DNA of 64,000 nt, taken from Phenylobacterium deserti. Lineage in GTDB: Bacteria > Pseudomonadota > Alphaproteobacteria > Caulobacterales > Caulobacteraceae. This document shows, one piece after another, positions 8,640-18,221 of this stretch. The notes beneath the pieces were generated by a model. That model did no database searches. It was not told where the DNA came from and saw only the letters and a program-made list of their open reading frames with translations. How positions within the stretch are numbered: position 1 is the first letter of the stretch; every line of letters begins with the position of its first letter. Both the position numbers and the translations under genes were made by a program. The stretch covers positions 21,314 through 85,313 of the forward strand of contig CALQQB010000011.1 in NCBI GenBank assembly GCA_943332615.1. The letters are read 5' to 3'.

Positions 8640-10430
8640 ATGAACGCGCCCCTCAAGACCGAAAATCTGCCGCAATGGCGTCTGGATGACCTCTATTCGG
8701 ATCGTCAGGATCCGCGGATCGAGGCCGACCTCAAGGAAGCCGAGCGGGTCAATGGCGAACTGGCCAGGCTGGAGGGCCGGATGCTTGCCACCCGCGCCCA
8801 GCCAGCCGAACTCGGTGGCATCATCGATCGCGGCATCCAGCTCTATGAAGACGCCGTGAACCTGATGTGGAGCGTGGGGGCCTACGGCTCGCTGTCGGCC
8901 TCCACCCAGCGCGACGATCCGGCCTGGGCCAAGTTCGAGTCCGACCTGCGGGCCCGGTCGTCGCAGATCGGGGCGTTGAGCCTGTTCTTCACCCTGGAGA
9001 TCAACAAGCTCGAGGACGACGAGCTGGAAGCGGCGCTCAGCGCCCACGCGCCGGCCGAGCGCTGGCGGCCGTGGCTGCGGCGGGTGCGCGCCGGGCGGCC
9101 GCATGAGCTCTCGGCGGACCTGGAACGCCTGCTGATCGACAAGGCGCCGGCCGAGGCCAACTGGGGCCGGCTGTCCAGCGAGACCCTGGCGAAGCTCACC
9201 GCCAAGGTTGGCGGCGACACCCTGACCCTCTCCGAACTGCTGAACGCCACCGGCGATCCCGACGCATCACGCCGCAAGGCCGCGGCCAATGGGCTGGCCA
9301 AGGCGCTGGCCGAGCGGGGCTCGACCCTGGCGCTCTGCTTCAACACCCTGGCCTTCGAGAAGCAGGTGGAGGACCGCTGGCGCAAGTACGACGGCCCGGC
9401 CCACGGCCGCCACCTGGCCAATGAGGTCGACGCCGACGCCGTGGCCGCGCTGGAGGCCGCCGTCGTCGATGGCTACGCCAGCGTCAGCCACCGCTACTAC
9501 AAGCTCAAGGCCAAGGCGATGGGCCTGCCCTACCTGAACCACTGGGACCGCAACTGTCCGCTGAACGCCGCCGCGCCGCGGACCTATAGCTGGGACCAGG
9601 CCCAGACCATCGTTCTGGAGAGCTTCGCGACCCTGGCGCCCAAGTTCGCCGACACCGCCAAGGTGTTCTTCAACCAGCCCTGGATCGACGCGCTTCCGCG
9701 TGCGGGCAAGCAATCCGGCGCCTACTCTCACTCAGTGACCGCGAAGCGGCACCCGTTCGTGTTCATGAACTTCATGGGCGAGCGGCGCGACGTGCTGACC
9801 CTGGCCCACGAGCTGGGCCACGCGATCCACCAGACCCTGTGCCAGCCGCTGGGCACCCTGCTGGCCGACACGCCGCTGACGCTGGCCGAGACCGCCTCGA
9901 TCTTCGGTGAGGGCCTGGTGTTCGAAAAGCTGCTGGCCGAGGCCACGCCGGCCGAACGCCGCGACCTCCTCGCCGGCAAGATCGAGGACGGGATCAACAC
10001 CGTCATCCGCCAGATCGCCTTCCACCGCTTCGAGACCCAGTTCCACGACCTGCGCAAACAGGGCGAACTGTCGCCGGAGGAGATCGGCGGCCTGTGGCTG
10101 GAGGTGATGGGCGAAAGCCTGGGCCCTGCCGTGAAGCTCAACAAGGGCTACGAGCACTACTGGAGCTACGTCAGCCACTTCGTCCACGCGCCGTTCTACG
10201 TCTACGCCTACGCGTTCGGCGACCTGCTGGTGCGCGGTCTGATGGAGAAGCGCCGTGAGGACCCGGCCGGCTTCGCGCCGACCTACGAGACGCTGCTGTC
10301 GGCGGGCGGCACCAAGACCTACGTCGAGGCGCTGTCGGCCTTCGGGCTGAACCCGCGGGAGAAGGCGTTCTGGGCAGCGGGCATGCGACAGCTGGAACGG
10401 CTGGTGGACGAGTTCGAAGCGCTGGCGTGA
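8640..10430 (+). CDS. pepF: M3 family oligoendopeptidase F
   Basis: 596-residue zinc oligopeptidase of the cytoplasm that trims short peptides. The HExxH zinc motif is in LTLAHELGHAIHQ (His390, Glu391, His394), and the third ligand Glu lies downstream in LAETASIFGE. Length and the N-terminal helical region (WRLDDLYSD...) fit the PepF/M3B clade. Start taken at ATG 8640; a TTG two codons upstream is possible. It begins about 50 bp after the Lrp regulator on the same strand but appears functionally separate. Confidence 0.92.
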   Translation: MNAPLKTENLPQWRLDDLYSDRQDPRIEADLKEAERVNGELARLEGRMLATRAQPAELGGIIDRGIQLYEDAVNLMWSVGAYGSLSASTQRDDPAWAKFESDLRARSSQIGALSLFFTLEINKLEDDELEAALSAHAPAERWRPWLRRVRAGRPHELSADLERLLIDKAPAEANWGRLSSETLAKLTAKVGGDTLTLSELLNATGDPDASRRKAAANGLAKALAERGSTLALCFNTLAFEKQVEDRWRKYDGPAHGRHLANEVDADAVAALEAAVVDGYASVSHRYYKLKAKAMGLPYLNHWDRNCPLNAAAPRTYSWDQAQTIVLESFATLAPKFADTAKVFFNQPWIDALPRAGKQSGAYSHSVTAKRHPFVFMNFMGERRDVLTLAHELGHAIHQTLCQPLGTLLADTPLTLAETASIFGEGLVFEKLLAEATPAERRDLLAGKIEDGINTVIRQIAFHRFETQFHDLRKQGELSPEEIGGLWLEVMGESLGPAVKLNKGYEHYWSYVSHFVHAPFYVYAYAFGDLLVRGLMEKRREDPAGFAPTYETLLSAGGTKTYVEALSAFGLNPREKAFWAAGMRQLERLVDEFEALA

Positions 10431-10468
10431 TTGTTGCTGGTTTGTTCTGCATTAGCTAAACTCGCTTC

Positions 10469-10494
10469 CCTCCCCCAGCAAAGCTGGCGGGAGG
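10469..10494. repeat. Intergenic hairpin (CCTCCC type palindrome)
   Basis: Arms CCTCCCCCAGC (10469-10479) and GCTGGCGGGAGG (10483-10494) fold into an 11-bp stem with one bulged C and an AAA loop. It lies between pepF and lepB and has no T tract, so it is more like a REP-type palindrome or mRNA-stabilising hairpin than a rho-independent terminator. A similar sequence occurs at 33081-33110. Confidence 0.55.
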
Positions 10495-10582
10495 TACGCG
10501 CCGTGTCCGGACACGACTCCATTTGCGCTTCCCGGCTGTTCGGACGACACCTCCGCCCTCATCGCCAACGATACGAGTTCCC

Positions 10583-11353
10583 ATGTCCGTCGAGACCGAA
10601 GCCGCCGCGCCCAAGAAGACCTTCGTCCAGGAGGTTGTCGAGACCATCAAGACGGTGGTCTACGCTCTGCTGATCGCCTTTGTGTTACGGGTGGTGCTGT
10701 TCGAGCCCTTCACCATCCCCTCGGCCTCCATGGAGCCGGGCCTGCTGGTGGGCGACTACATCGTGGCCACCAAGTGGAACTACGGCTGGAGCCGGCACTC
10801 CGTTCCGTTCAGCCCGCCGTTGGGCCACGGCCGGGTTCTGGCCTTCGCAGGCTCCCCGCAGCGGGGCGATGTGGTGGTGTTCAAGCTGCCCCGCGACACC
10901 AGCCAGACCTATGTGAAGCGGCTGATCGGCCTGCCGGGTGACCGGGTGCAGGTGAAGGGCGGCGTGGTCACGGTGAACGGCCAGGTCATGACCCGCACCC
11001 CGGCCGGAGACGCCCTGGACCCTGACCTGCAGCGCCCGGTCGCCCAGTTCCGCGAGGCCCGGCCCGACGGCAAATCCTACACCACGTTCGACCAGGGCCC
11101 GGAACACCCGATGGACGACACCGAGGTCTACATTGTGCCCGAGGGCCACTACTTCATGATGGGCGACAACCGCGACAACTCGATGGACAGCCGCTGGCCG
11201 GGGGCCGTCGGCGTGGGCTTCGTGCCGGCTGAGAACCTGATCGGCAAGGTCCGTGTAGTGCTGGTATCGTGGCGCGGCGGCGCTTCGCTGTTCAATCCGA
11301 TCAGCTGGGTGATGAAGTTCGACCCCGGCCGGATCGTCAAGCCGGTCATCTAG
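10583..11353 (+). CDS. lepB: Signal peptidase I
   Basis: 256-residue membrane serine protease that removes signal peptides on the outer face of the inner membrane. One N-terminal transmembrane segment (about 21-41) is followed by the Ser/Lys dyad: Ser49 in PSASMEPGL and Lys112 in YVKRLIGLPGD. The conserved box MGDNRDNSMDSR is also present. The ATG at 10583 is chosen because the upstream extension (from 10523) is not membrane-protein-like. Its stop codon overlaps that of the convergent RHH-TM-EF gene in the tetranucleotide CTAG. Confidence 0.95.
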   Translation: MSVETEAAAPKKTFVQEVVETIKTVVYALLIAFVLRVVLFEPFTIPSASMEPGLLVGDYIVATKWNYGWSRHSVPFSPPLGHGRVLAFAGSPQRGDVVVFKLPRDTSQTYVKRLIGLPGDRVQVKGGVVTVNGQVMTRTPAGDALDPDLQRPVAQFREARPDGKSYTTFDQGPEHPMDDTEVYIVPEGHYFMMGDNRDNSMDSRWPGAVGVGFVPAENLIGKVRVVLVSWRGGASLFNPISWVMKFDPGRIVKPVI

Positions 11354-11682
11354 GGCCGGCTGTATTCGGCGAAGCTCAAGGTCCCGTCGTGGTTCGCATC
11401 CAGCGCCGCGAACTCGGCGGCGCGCAGTCCCGGACGGGCCAATGATGGCACCGCCGCGGCGCCCACGGCCGCGGCGATCGCCACCCCGGCCACCAGGCGC
11501 CAGCCCCGGCGGCGCGGCGGCGCGGTCTTCGTCGCCTCAAGCTGGCCGTCGATCAGGGCGCGCAGCGTCTCACTGGCGGAACGGCCCTCGTCGCGGCAGC
11601 GGGCCATGAAGGCCTGCTTGGTCGGATAGGGGATGCGAATCTCGAGGGATTCGCTCTTCTTCAGCTTGCGCGGTTCGGTCAT
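11350..11682 (-). CDS. Membrane protein with RHH-like N-terminus and a C-terminal EF-hand
   Basis: 110-residue protein of unusual make-up. Residues 10-48 (strand SLEIRIPYP, helices TKQAFMARCRDEG and SASETLRALIDGQL) look like a ribbon-helix-helix DNA-binding unit. A transmembrane helix spans about 61-79. The extreme C-terminus carries a canonical EF-hand loop, residues 95-106, with Asp95, Asn97, Asp99, Gly100 and Glu106. Topology would place the RHH part in the cytoplasm and the calcium site in the periplasm. Function is unknown; a membrane-tethered calcium-responsive regulator is a speculation. Convergent with lepB, stop codons overlapping. Confidence 0.7.
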   Translation of the reverse strand: MTEPRKLKKSESLEIRIPYPTKQAFMARCRDEGRSASETLRALIDGQLEATKTAPPRRRGWRLVAGVAIAAAVGAAAVPSLARPGLRAAEFAALDANHDGTLSFAEYSRP

Positions 11683-11792
11683 GGGTCCGGGCCGATCATT
11701 GGACTTGCGCCCGGACGGAAGCCGATTTGCCGGGCGCCGGCGAGTGAAATCTTGTCCAGACAGCGGGCCTTGGACGATCCGTCGCGCCGCCG

Positions 11793-12566
11793 TCAGCCCT
11801 TGCCGTCAATGTGGTCGCGCATCGCCTTCGCCTCGCTGCGGCCGCTCATCAGCCAGCGCATATCGGCGCCGACAGTGACGAGGTCGAAGCCCATGGCGAT
11901 CATCTGCTTCGAGTAGGCGACGCTGGTGGTGTGGACGCCGGTCTTGATTCCGACGCGCTTGCAGGCCGCCAGGATAACCTCGAAGGCCGCCAGCAGGCTG
12001 GGCTCCTGGCTGTCCTGGTTGGGCAGGCCGCCATGCGACAGCGAGAGGTCGGACGGGCCGATGTAGATGCCGTCGAGCCCGGGCGTGGCGACGATCTCGT
12101 CGACGTTGGCCAGGCCGTCGGCGGTCTCGATCATGGCGAAGGTCAGGAGTTCGTCGTTGGCCTCCGGATAGTAGCCGGCGCCGGCGACCATGGCCGCCCG
12201 GATCGGTCCGAAGCTGCGGTAGCCGGCGGGCGGATAGCGGCAGGCGCCCACGAAGGCCTCGGCCTCAGCGCGGTTGTTGATCATGGGACAGATGATCCCA
12301 TAGGCCCCGGCGTCCAGCGCCTTCATGATGTCGCCGGGTGAGTTCCACGGCACGCGAACGATCGGGGTCACGGGCGCCGACGCCATGGCCTGCAGCATGG
12401 CCACCATCTCCGCATAGCCGATCAGGCCGTGCTGGGTGTCGATGGTCACGGCGTCCCAGCCCATGCCGGCGACGATCTCGGCCAGGAAGGCGCCCGGCAT
12501 GTTGCACCAGCCGTTGATGACCGGCTTGCCCTCGGCCCAGAGCTGCTTGAGGCGGTTGGGGCGCAT
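11793..12566 (-). CDS. HpcH/HpaI family aldolase
   Basis: 257-residue class II pyruvate aldolase of the KDG aldolase type, cleaving 2-keto-3-deoxy or 4-hydroxy-2-oxo acids to pyruvate and an aldehyde. Family motifs: DTQHGLIGYAEM with the catalytic His, IVRVPWNSPGDIMKALDAGA, the metal-ligand Glu in FAMIETADGL and Asp in YIGPSDLSLS. Start at ATG 12566 with GGAG five bases upstream; the longer frame to 12752 overlaps the esterase gene. It follows the esterase by 85 bp on the same strand and may be co-transcribed; substrate is not deducible. Confidence 0.88.
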   Translation of the reverse strand: MRPNRLKQLWAEGKPVINGWCNMPGAFLAEIVAGMGWDAVTIDTQHGLIGYAEMVAMLQAMASAPVTPIVRVPWNSPGDIMKALDAGAYGIICPMINNRAEAEAFVGACRYPPAGYRSFGPIRAAMVAGAGYYPEANDELLTFAMIETADGLANVDEIVATPGLDGIYIGPSDLSLSHGGLPNQDSQEPSLLAAFEVILAACKRVGIKTGVHTTSVAYSKQMIAMGFDLVTVGADMRWLMSGRSEAKAMRDHIDGKG

Positions 12567-12651
12567 GGAGACTCCGACGGAACGCTGGCCGACGATAGCG
12601 GCCCCGGCGGATCTGGCTAGGCGCCGTCGAAACTGCCTTGGCGCTCGGCGA

Positions 12652-13785
12652 CTAAGGCAGGGTCCCTGCCAGCCAGGAGAGCAGCTTGGAGTTGATCTCG
12701 CGCGGATAGGTATGGCTGAGGTCGTCGATCTCCAGATAGGTGACCTCCGCACCGGCAGCGGCGAGCGCCTGGACGGCCCCGCGCGCCATGGCCACCGGGA
12801 ACATCCAGTCCAGGGCCCCGTGCGTCACATGGATCGGCAGGCCCCGCATCCGGTCCGGATCGGCCATCTGGGCCAGCATCGGGTGGAAGGCGGCCGCCAC
12901 CGGCGCCAGGTGAGTGAAGGGTGAGCCGGGCTCCAGTCCACTGACGTAGGAGAACGTCCCGCCGTCGCTCATGCCGGTCAGCAGCACGCGGGTCGGGTCG
13001 ATGGTCCAGCGGCTGGCGATGCCCTCCACCATGCGCGCCAGGGCGGGGGTGTCGCGGTCCTCGCCGGTGATCGCCCAGGTCTCGCCGCGTGCGGTAGGGC
13101 TAGCCAGGATGGCGCCATGGGCGCGGGCGTCGCGCAGCCAGCTCCACAGGAACGACCGGCCATGCCCTGAGCCCCCGTGCAGGGCCACGATCAACGGGTG
13201 GGCCCGCGCCGGGTCATAGGTCTCCGGGATGTAGAGCGAGACGCCGCCCTTCTGCCCGGTCTCGTTCTCGAGGTGGAGGATCCCGGTCTCCGGCGCCGGC
13301 TCGGCCAGGCGGGCCACCAGCTCGGCGTCGTTGCGGCGGCCCGGCTCCAGGAAGAAGCGGCTCACCGGCGGGACCATCGGACAGAGGGGGTAGAGCGCCT
13401 CCTGGGCGCGCGGCAGCTGCCCCAGCGCGCGGTAGGCCAGGCGAATATCCTCGTGTTCGGCGGCCCTGCGCAGGCCCTCGAAAGTCCGCAGCGCCGCATC
13501 GGCCGCCGCGGCCAGGCGGTCGCGTACCTCGGACAGGTCGTCCGGCCAGGCGTCCAGGCGCGGGCGGACGGCGATCAGCGGCGCGTCGGCGCCGTCCACG
13601 GCGTTCAGCAGGGCCGGCAAGTCCGGCGGGTTCAGGTAGCGCCCGACGAAGCCCGCCTGCTCCAGGGCGTGCAGCAGGGCCGGGACCACGGCGGCCAGAT
13701 CGTCCAGGACAGCGTCTTCCAAGCGGGCCTCCGTCGCTCCGGCGCTATCGTGCCGCAGGCGAGACCCGGTGGACAGCCGGGCCAT
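12652..13785 (-). CDS. Alpha/beta hydrolase (phospholipase/carboxylesterase-like)
   Basis: 377 residues: a helical N-terminal part of about 150 residues and a C-terminal alpha/beta hydrolase. HPLIVALHGGSGHG gives the oxyanion region, LLTGMSDGGTFSY the nucleophile elbow with Ser, and DDLSHTYP the catalytic His; GALDWMFP probably bears the Asp. No signal peptide with the ATG at 13785; the upstream in-frame extension reads through a repeat element and is rejected. Resembles predicted esterases of the YpfH/dienelactone hydrolase group. Upstream of the aldolase on the same strand. Confidence 0.75.
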   Translation of the reverse strand: MARLSTGSRLRHDSAGATEARLEDAVLDDLAAVVPALLHALEQAGFVGRYLNPPDLPALLNAVDGADAPLIAVRPRLDAWPDDLSEVRDRLAAAADAALRTFEGLRRAAEHEDIRLAYRALGQLPRAQEALYPLCPMVPPVSRFFLEPGRRNDAELVARLAEPAPETGILHLENETGQKGGVSLYIPETYDPARAHPLIVALHGGSGHGRSFLWSWLRDARAHGAILASPTARGETWAITGEDRDTPALARMVEGIASRWTIDPTRVLLTGMSDGGTFSYVSGLEPGSPFTHLAPVAAAFHPMLAQMADPDRMRGLPIHVTHGALDWMFPVAMARGAVQALAAAGAEVTYLEIDDLSHTYPREINSKLLSWLAGTLP

Positions 13786-13812
13786 CGCATATCGCCCGAA
13801 GGGCTGAAGTTG

Positions 13813-13908
13813 AACCGCGGAGATCGCAGAGCAAGTGCAGAGAAGGCGCGGAGGGCGCAGGGGCTTAGGGCCCGTCGTCTCTGCGTCCATTGCGGGCCTC
13901 TGCGGTTT
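13813..13908. repeat. Imperfect inverted repeat element (AACCGC-rGAG type)
   Basis: The left end AACCGCGGAG (from 13813) and the complement of the right end, AACCGCAGAG (ending at 13908), match, and similarity continues inward with GCAGAG-containing stretches. The 96-bp element lies between the PKHD gene and the esterase gene. It looks like a dispersed intergenic palindrome rather than a gene. Confidence 0.5.
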
Positions 13909-13974
13909 CCTTGACGACGACGCCTGCAGCGCTAGGCCGGGCGCGCGCCCGACGGGTGAGGCGAAGCGCCCGAT

Positions 13975-14652
13975 CTAGACTTCGGCCCACATCCGCAGCA
14001 GGTTGTTGTAGGTCCCGGCCAGCGCCACGACCTGGCGGTCGCCCTGGCCGACCTTCACGCTGAGCGCCTGGATGGTGGTGTCCAGGTCGTGCAGCAGGGT
14101 GCGCCGCTCGTCCGATCTCACCATCGACTGGGCCCAGAAGAACGACGACCAGCGGCTGCCGCGCGTGATCGGCGCCACCCGGTGCAGGCTGGAGGCCGGA
14201 TAGACGATCAGGTCGCCGGCCGGCAGCTTGATGGCGTGCTCGCCGTAGGCGTCCTCGACGATCAACTCACCGCCATCGTAGTCGCCTGGATCGGTGAGGA
14301 AAAGCGTGCAGGATACGTCCGTGCGGAACCGCACAGGGCCCGAAAAGCGGATAGCATTGTCCACGTGGGTGTCGAAGGCGTGGCCCGCGTCATAGCGGTT
14401 GAACAGCGGCGGAAAGACCCGTAGCGGCAGGGCCGCCGAGACGAACGCGGGGTTTCGTCCCAGCGACCCCAGGATGAGCTCGCCCAGCTCGCGGGCGACC
14501 TCGCTCTCCTCCGGGACCTGCAGATTGCGCTTGGCCCGGGCCGACTGCTCTCCAGCGGTGGCGCGCCCGTCGATCCAGGACGCCGCGCTGAGTTTGTGGC
14601 GGCAGAGGGCGACCTGATCGGGGGTCAGCACCCTCTCGACATGCACGATCAT
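13975..14652 (-). CDS. piuC: PKHD-type Fe(II)/2-oxoglutarate hydroxylase (PiuC/YbiX family)
   Basis: 225-residue dioxygenase. The 2-His-1-Asp iron facial triad is visible as His96 and Asp98 in FDTHVDNAI and His157 in [11 protein letters not shown], with Arg167 in [12 protein letters not shown] positioned to bind 2-oxoglutarate. The gene starts 9 bp after the TonB-receptor stop, the classical piuA-piuC or fiu-ybiX arrangement, so it probably acts on a compound linked to ferric siderophore uptake; the true substrate is not established for the family. Length is standard. Confidence 0.93.
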   Translation of the reverse strand: MIVHVERVLTPDQVALCRHKLSAASWIDGRATAGEQSARAKRNLQVPEESEVARELGELILGSLGRNPAFVSAALPLRVFPPLFNRYDAGHAFDTHVDNAIRFSGPVRFRTDVSCTLFLTDPGDYDGGELIVEDAYGEHAIKLPAGDLIVYPASSLHRVAPITRGSRWSSFFWAQSMVRSDERRTLLHDLDTTIQALSVKVGQGDRQVVALAGTYNNLLRMWAEV

Positions 14653-14660
14653 GCTTAGCC

Positions 14661-17183
14661 CTAGAAGGTGGCGCCGAGCGCGACGATGACGGTTCGGCCG
14701 GCCGCGGGTACTGCGCGATTGCTGGTGGTCTGGGTGTAGTTCAGCCGGTTGGTGATGTTGTAGAGGTTCACGCTGAAACGATATGGCCCGGTGCGGTAGC
14801 TGGCGAAGGCGTCGATGGTGACATTCTTCGGCGCCACGCCCAGACGGGTGGGCGTGAGCGTCGCGCGGTCCGCGAAACTGACCGAGCGGCCGGTATAAAC
14901 GACGTTCTGCTGGCCCTGGTAGACGATGTCCCCGCCGATGCTGAGGCCATCAACGATGTCGGACAGGTCGTAGTTCGAATAGAGCGACGCCGAGTGCTTC
15001 GGCACGAAGACCACCTGGTTGCCGATGGCGATGGTGTTGGGGACCGGGCTCGCCACAGTCACGCCGACCGGGCAGACGATGTTGATGGGCGTGCCTGTCG
15101 TCGCTGTGGGCACGACGCAGTTGGAGAACGACTGCTTGATCTCGGCGTCGAGGTAGGCGTAGCCGCCGGTGAGCGTCCAGCGGCTGGTGATACGGCCGGT
15201 GATGCCCAGCTCGAAGCCCTTGACGTCCTGCTTCTCTCCGGACTGGGCCTGCAGGAAGCCGGTGGCCGGGTCGGTCTGCAGGGCGTTGTTCTTCCGGATG
15301 TCGAAGACCGAGGCCTGCACCGAGAGCTGGGTTCCGGGGACCTGTACCTTGGCGCCGGCCTCGATGATCCGGGACACCTCGGGCTCCAGGTCCCTGGTGG
15401 TGATCGCGAGCGCCGCGCCCGCGCCCGTGATCGACGTGCCCTGCGGCGTCTCCGAGCGGCCCCACGAGGCGTAGAACGTATTGTTGGCCGAGGGCTCGAA
15501 CACCACGCTGATCCGCGGGCTCTTCAGTGTGGACTTCGACTTCAGCCCGCCGGGGGGCGAAGCAGCGCCAGTAAACAGCACCGAGTCCAGCTCGGCGGTG
15601 TAGCGGTCCAGGCGCAGGCTGCCGATCACCGAGAGCTGATCGGTGAGGAACATGCGGTCGGTGAAGAACGCCGCCACGCTGCTTGACCGGCCGTGGCTTT
15701 CGATGACCGCCGTGCCGGCCACGTTGGCGAAGACCGTCGGGCCCAGGAGGTTGGTGGTGCAGTTGCCTGTGGCCGGGCAGGTGATGTTGCCGCCCGCACC
15801 GGCGACCGGTCGGAACAGGGCGTAGCCGGCTGGAAAGGCCGGGTTGGGCGTGACGATCGGGTGCGGGATCGCCGGCCGCGTCGCGATCCCCGCGGGCAGG
15901 GTGTAGGCGTAGAAGTTCTTGTCGTTCTCCTGCCGGGACAGGTCGATGCCGAAGATGGCCTGATTCTTCAGCGGGCCCAGGTCATAGTCCATGCGGATCG
16001 TGGAGATGTTCTGCAGGCCCCAGGCGTCGTTGTCATAGGGGCTGCCGCCGCCGATACCGCCGAATCCCTCGGTGGCCGGGTTGCCGTCGAAGAGCGCGGT
16101 TATGCAGGCCGCCAGGCACTGGTCCAGGGTCGAGTACTGGAAGTAGCGGGAATAGACGCCGTAGCGGGTGTCGGAGGTCAGCGAGACCTTGTCGTTGAAG
16201 CGGTGACTCAGGCGCACGGTCAGGATGTCGGCGTCGGAGCGATCCTTGTCGGCGCTGAAGCCTAGGAAGTTGGAGCGATCGACGCCGACGCCCTGTTCGG
16301 TGGCGGGTCGCGCGCCGATCTCGCCGGGGCGCTGGACGATGATGATGCCGTAGTCGGGACGCCGGCGATCGTGCTGGTGCAGGAAGCTGACGTTGAGCTC
16401 GGTGTCGGTCCCAATGCCGAACGCCGCGGTCGCCGCTGCCCCCCAGCGGTGGGAAAAGATCATGTCGCGATCGACGACGCCGGTCGAGCTGGCCATCAGC
16501 GAGAGGCGGCCCGCGGTATGCTCGCCGAACCGGCGGTTGATGTCGGCCAGGGCCCGATAGTAGTCGCCGTTGCCGGCGTAGAGATCGACGCTCTGGAAGT
16601 TCTCCAGGCGCGGACGCTTGGAGATGGTGTTGATCGCGCCGCCCGTCGTGCCGCGGCCGAACATGGCGCCGGACGGGCCCTTCAGGACCTGGACCTCTTC
16701 GTAGTTGAAGCTGTCACGGGTGTAGACGCCGAAATCGCGGAGGCCGTCGATATAGACGTCATCCTTGCTGTCGAAGCCGCGGATCTTGAACTGGTCGCCG
16801 TTGAGCGTCCCGCCCTCGCCGATCGCCACCGTGATGCCGGGCACGTTGCGCAGCGCCTGTTCGAGGGTGTTGATCCCCTGGTTTCGGAGCTGGGCTGCGT
16901 CGATGACGCTGATCGCCTGGGGGGTGTCCTGCACAGTGGTGAACGCGGTCGCCAGACCCGTGTCGGTGTTGAGCGGGTTGCGTTTGCCGTCGATATCGAC
17001 GGGCGCGACAGTGGCGGCGGCATCCGCCTCGGCCGCGACGTCGGCCGCCCAGGCCGGGTGGACGGCGCCCAGGACCATCGCGCCGGCCAGCGCCGCGAGG
17101 CCGCAGGAGGCCATGGCCGGCCGCTTCCGAGCATAGGCCCGAATACCCGTAGATCTCCCGCGCAAGCGCACTCTCCTCACCAA
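14661..17183 (-). CDS. fiu: TonB-dependent catecholate siderophore receptor, Fiu-like
   Basis: Outer-membrane 22-strand receptor of about 840 residues. It has a long basic N-terminus and signal peptide ([19 protein letters not shown], cut after AWA), a plug domain ([65 protein letters not shown]) and a beta-barrel ending in a terminal Phe (VALGATF). The start is uncertain: TTG 17183, GTG 17180, or an ATG at 17114 that would lack basic residues. Followed by piuC. A Fur-box-like palindrome lies upstream, consistent with iron repression. Confidence 0.92.
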   Translation of the reverse strand: MVRRVRLRGRSTGIRAYARKRPAMASCGLAALAGAMVLGAVHPAWAADVAAEADAAATVAPVDIDGKRNPLNTDTGLATAFTTVQDTPQAISVIDAAQLRNQGINTLEQALRNVPGITVAIGEGGTLNGDQFKIRGFDSKDDVYIDGLRDFGVYTRDSFNYEEVQVLKGPSGAMFGRGTTGGAINTISKRPRLENFQSVDLYAGNGDYYRALADINRRFGEHTAGRLSLMASSTGVVDRDMIFSHRWGAAATAAFGIGTDTELNVSFLHQHDRRRPDYGIIIVQRPGEIGARPATEQGVGVDRSNFLGFSADKDRSDADILTVRLSHRFNDKVSLTSDTRYGVYSRYFQYSTLDQCLAACITALFDGNPATEGFGGIGGGSPYDNDAWGLQNISTIRMDYDLGPLKNQAIFGIDLSRQENDKNFYAYTLPAGIATRPAIPHPIVTPNPAFPAGYALFRPVAGAGGNITCPATGNCTTNLLGPTVFANVAGTAVIESHGRSSSVAAFFTDRMFLTDQLSVIGSLRLDRYTAELDSVLFTGAASPPGGLKSKSTLKSPRISVVFEPSANNTFYASWGRSETPQGTSITGAGAALAITTRDLEPEVSRIIEAGAKVQVPGTQLSVQASVFDIRKNNALQTDPATGFLQAQSGEKQDVKGFELGITGRITSRWTLTGGYAYLDAEIKQSFSNCVVPTATTGTPINIVCPVGVTVASPVPNTIAIGNQVVFVPKHSASLYSNYDLSDIVDGLSIGGDIVYQGQQNVVYTGRSVSFADRATLTPTRLGVAPKNVTIDAFASYRTGPYRFSVNLYNITNRLNYTQTTSNRAVPAAGRTVIVALGATF

Positions 17184-17197
17184 CTCAATCTCAAACT

Positions 17198-17250
17198 TGC
17201 GATTAGTTCTTAATTGCGACCCGGAGACTTAGCAATGCGAATTAGTCGCA
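17198..17250. promoter_or_regulatory. Fur-box-like palindrome and TTGCGA repeats upstream of the siderophore receptor
   Basis: TGCGAATTAGTCGCA at 17236-17250 is a 15-bp near-palindrome in the 7-1-7 form of alphaproteobacterial Fur boxes (TGCNAAT-N-ATTNGCA type, imperfect here). Two direct TTGCGA copies at 17198-17203 and 17214-17219 lie closer to the gene. The segment is AT-rich against its surroundings, as expected of a promoter. Fur binding is inferred. Confidence 0.45.
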
Positions 17251-17320
17251 AAAGTATCCAGCGGGTTTCCCTCGGCAACATTCGGCGCGAGGGTGGGGCC
17301 AAGAACAACGGGAGGACGCC

Positions 17321-18148
17321 ATGGCCGACGGATCGCAGGATTTTGAGCACATCGCCTTCGAACGGCGCGGACAGATCGCACTGCTGACGCTGAACAAGCC
17401 GGAGCGGCTGAACGCGCTGTCGTCGTCTATGCGCGACGAGGTGGAGGGTGTGCTGCAGGACGTCCGCGCCGACGACGGGCTGCGCGCCTTGGTGCTCACC
17501 GGCGCCGGGCGCGGCTTCTGTTCCGGCGCGGATCTGGCGGCCGGCGCCGCGGTGATGGCGGCCGATGGCCCGCCGGAGCCGAAGGACCAGAACGGGAGGA
17601 TCGACGAGATGGGCTGGGTCGGCCGCTGGGCCACGATGTGGGCGGACTTCGACAAGCCAGTGGTGGGTGCGATCAACGGCGTGGCGGCCGGGGCGGGCCT
17701 GTCGACGGCGCTGGGCTGCGACGTGCGCATCGGCTCGGAACAGGCCCGATTCAAGAGCGTCTTCATAGAGCGCAACCTGTCGCCGGACTCGGGCCTGTCG
17801 TTCTTCCTGCCCCGGGTGGTGGGCTATGCGGCGGCGGCCGACATGATTTTCACCAGCCGCGCGGTGGGCGCCGAGGAGGCGCTGCGCATCGGCCTGCTGA
17901 ACCGGTTGGTGTCCGCCGGTGAACTGGTCGACGCGGCCGTGGCCTACGCCGGCGAGATGGCCCAGTGGCCACCGTTGGCGCTACGGATGTCCAAGCGGGT
18001 GCTGCAGCACAACCAAGACGCCAGCCTGCCCGATGCCTTGCGCTACGAGAGCCAGGGGCTGGAGTTCTCGAGGCGGGCCCGCAATGACGTGAAGGAATCC
18101 CAGGCATCGTTCCGCGAGAAGCGCAAAGGCGTCTACACGGGGACCTGA
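17321..18148 (+). CDS. Enoyl-CoA hydratase/isomerase family protein (PaaG-like)
   Basis: 275-residue crotonase-fold enzyme acting on acyl-CoA thioesters. The oxyanion-hole motifs are [10 protein letters not shown] and [11 protein letters not shown]. In place of the hydratase Glu/GAGGTQ signature it has [19 protein letters not shown], which resembles PaaG-type isomerases that use the Asp of PDSG. The exact reaction (hydration or double-bond/epoxide isomerisation) is therefore open. It precedes an acyl-CoA dehydrogenase by 73 bp on the same strand, suggesting a common acyl-CoA degradation route. Start ATG 17321 follows GGGAGGA. Confidence 0.88.
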   Translation: MADGSQDFEHIAFERRGQIALLTLNKPERLNALSSSMRDEVEGVLQDVRADDGLRALVLTGAGRGFCSGADLAAGAAVMAADGPPEPKDQNGRIDEMGWVGRWATMWADFDKPVVGAINGVAAGAGLSTALGCDVRIGSEQARFKSVFIERNLSPDSGLSFFLPRVVGYAAAADMIFTSRAVGAEEALRIGLLNRLVSAGELVDAAVAYAGEMAQWPPLALRMSKRVLQHNQDASLPDALRYESQGLEFSRRARNDVKESQASFREKRKGVYTGT

Positions 18149-18221
18149 AACTCCGGTATGCCGCCCACCTTTCCAGACCAAGTCCCCTTCCAGGACTGCC
18201 GACCTGAAGCAGGAGCCCCCG

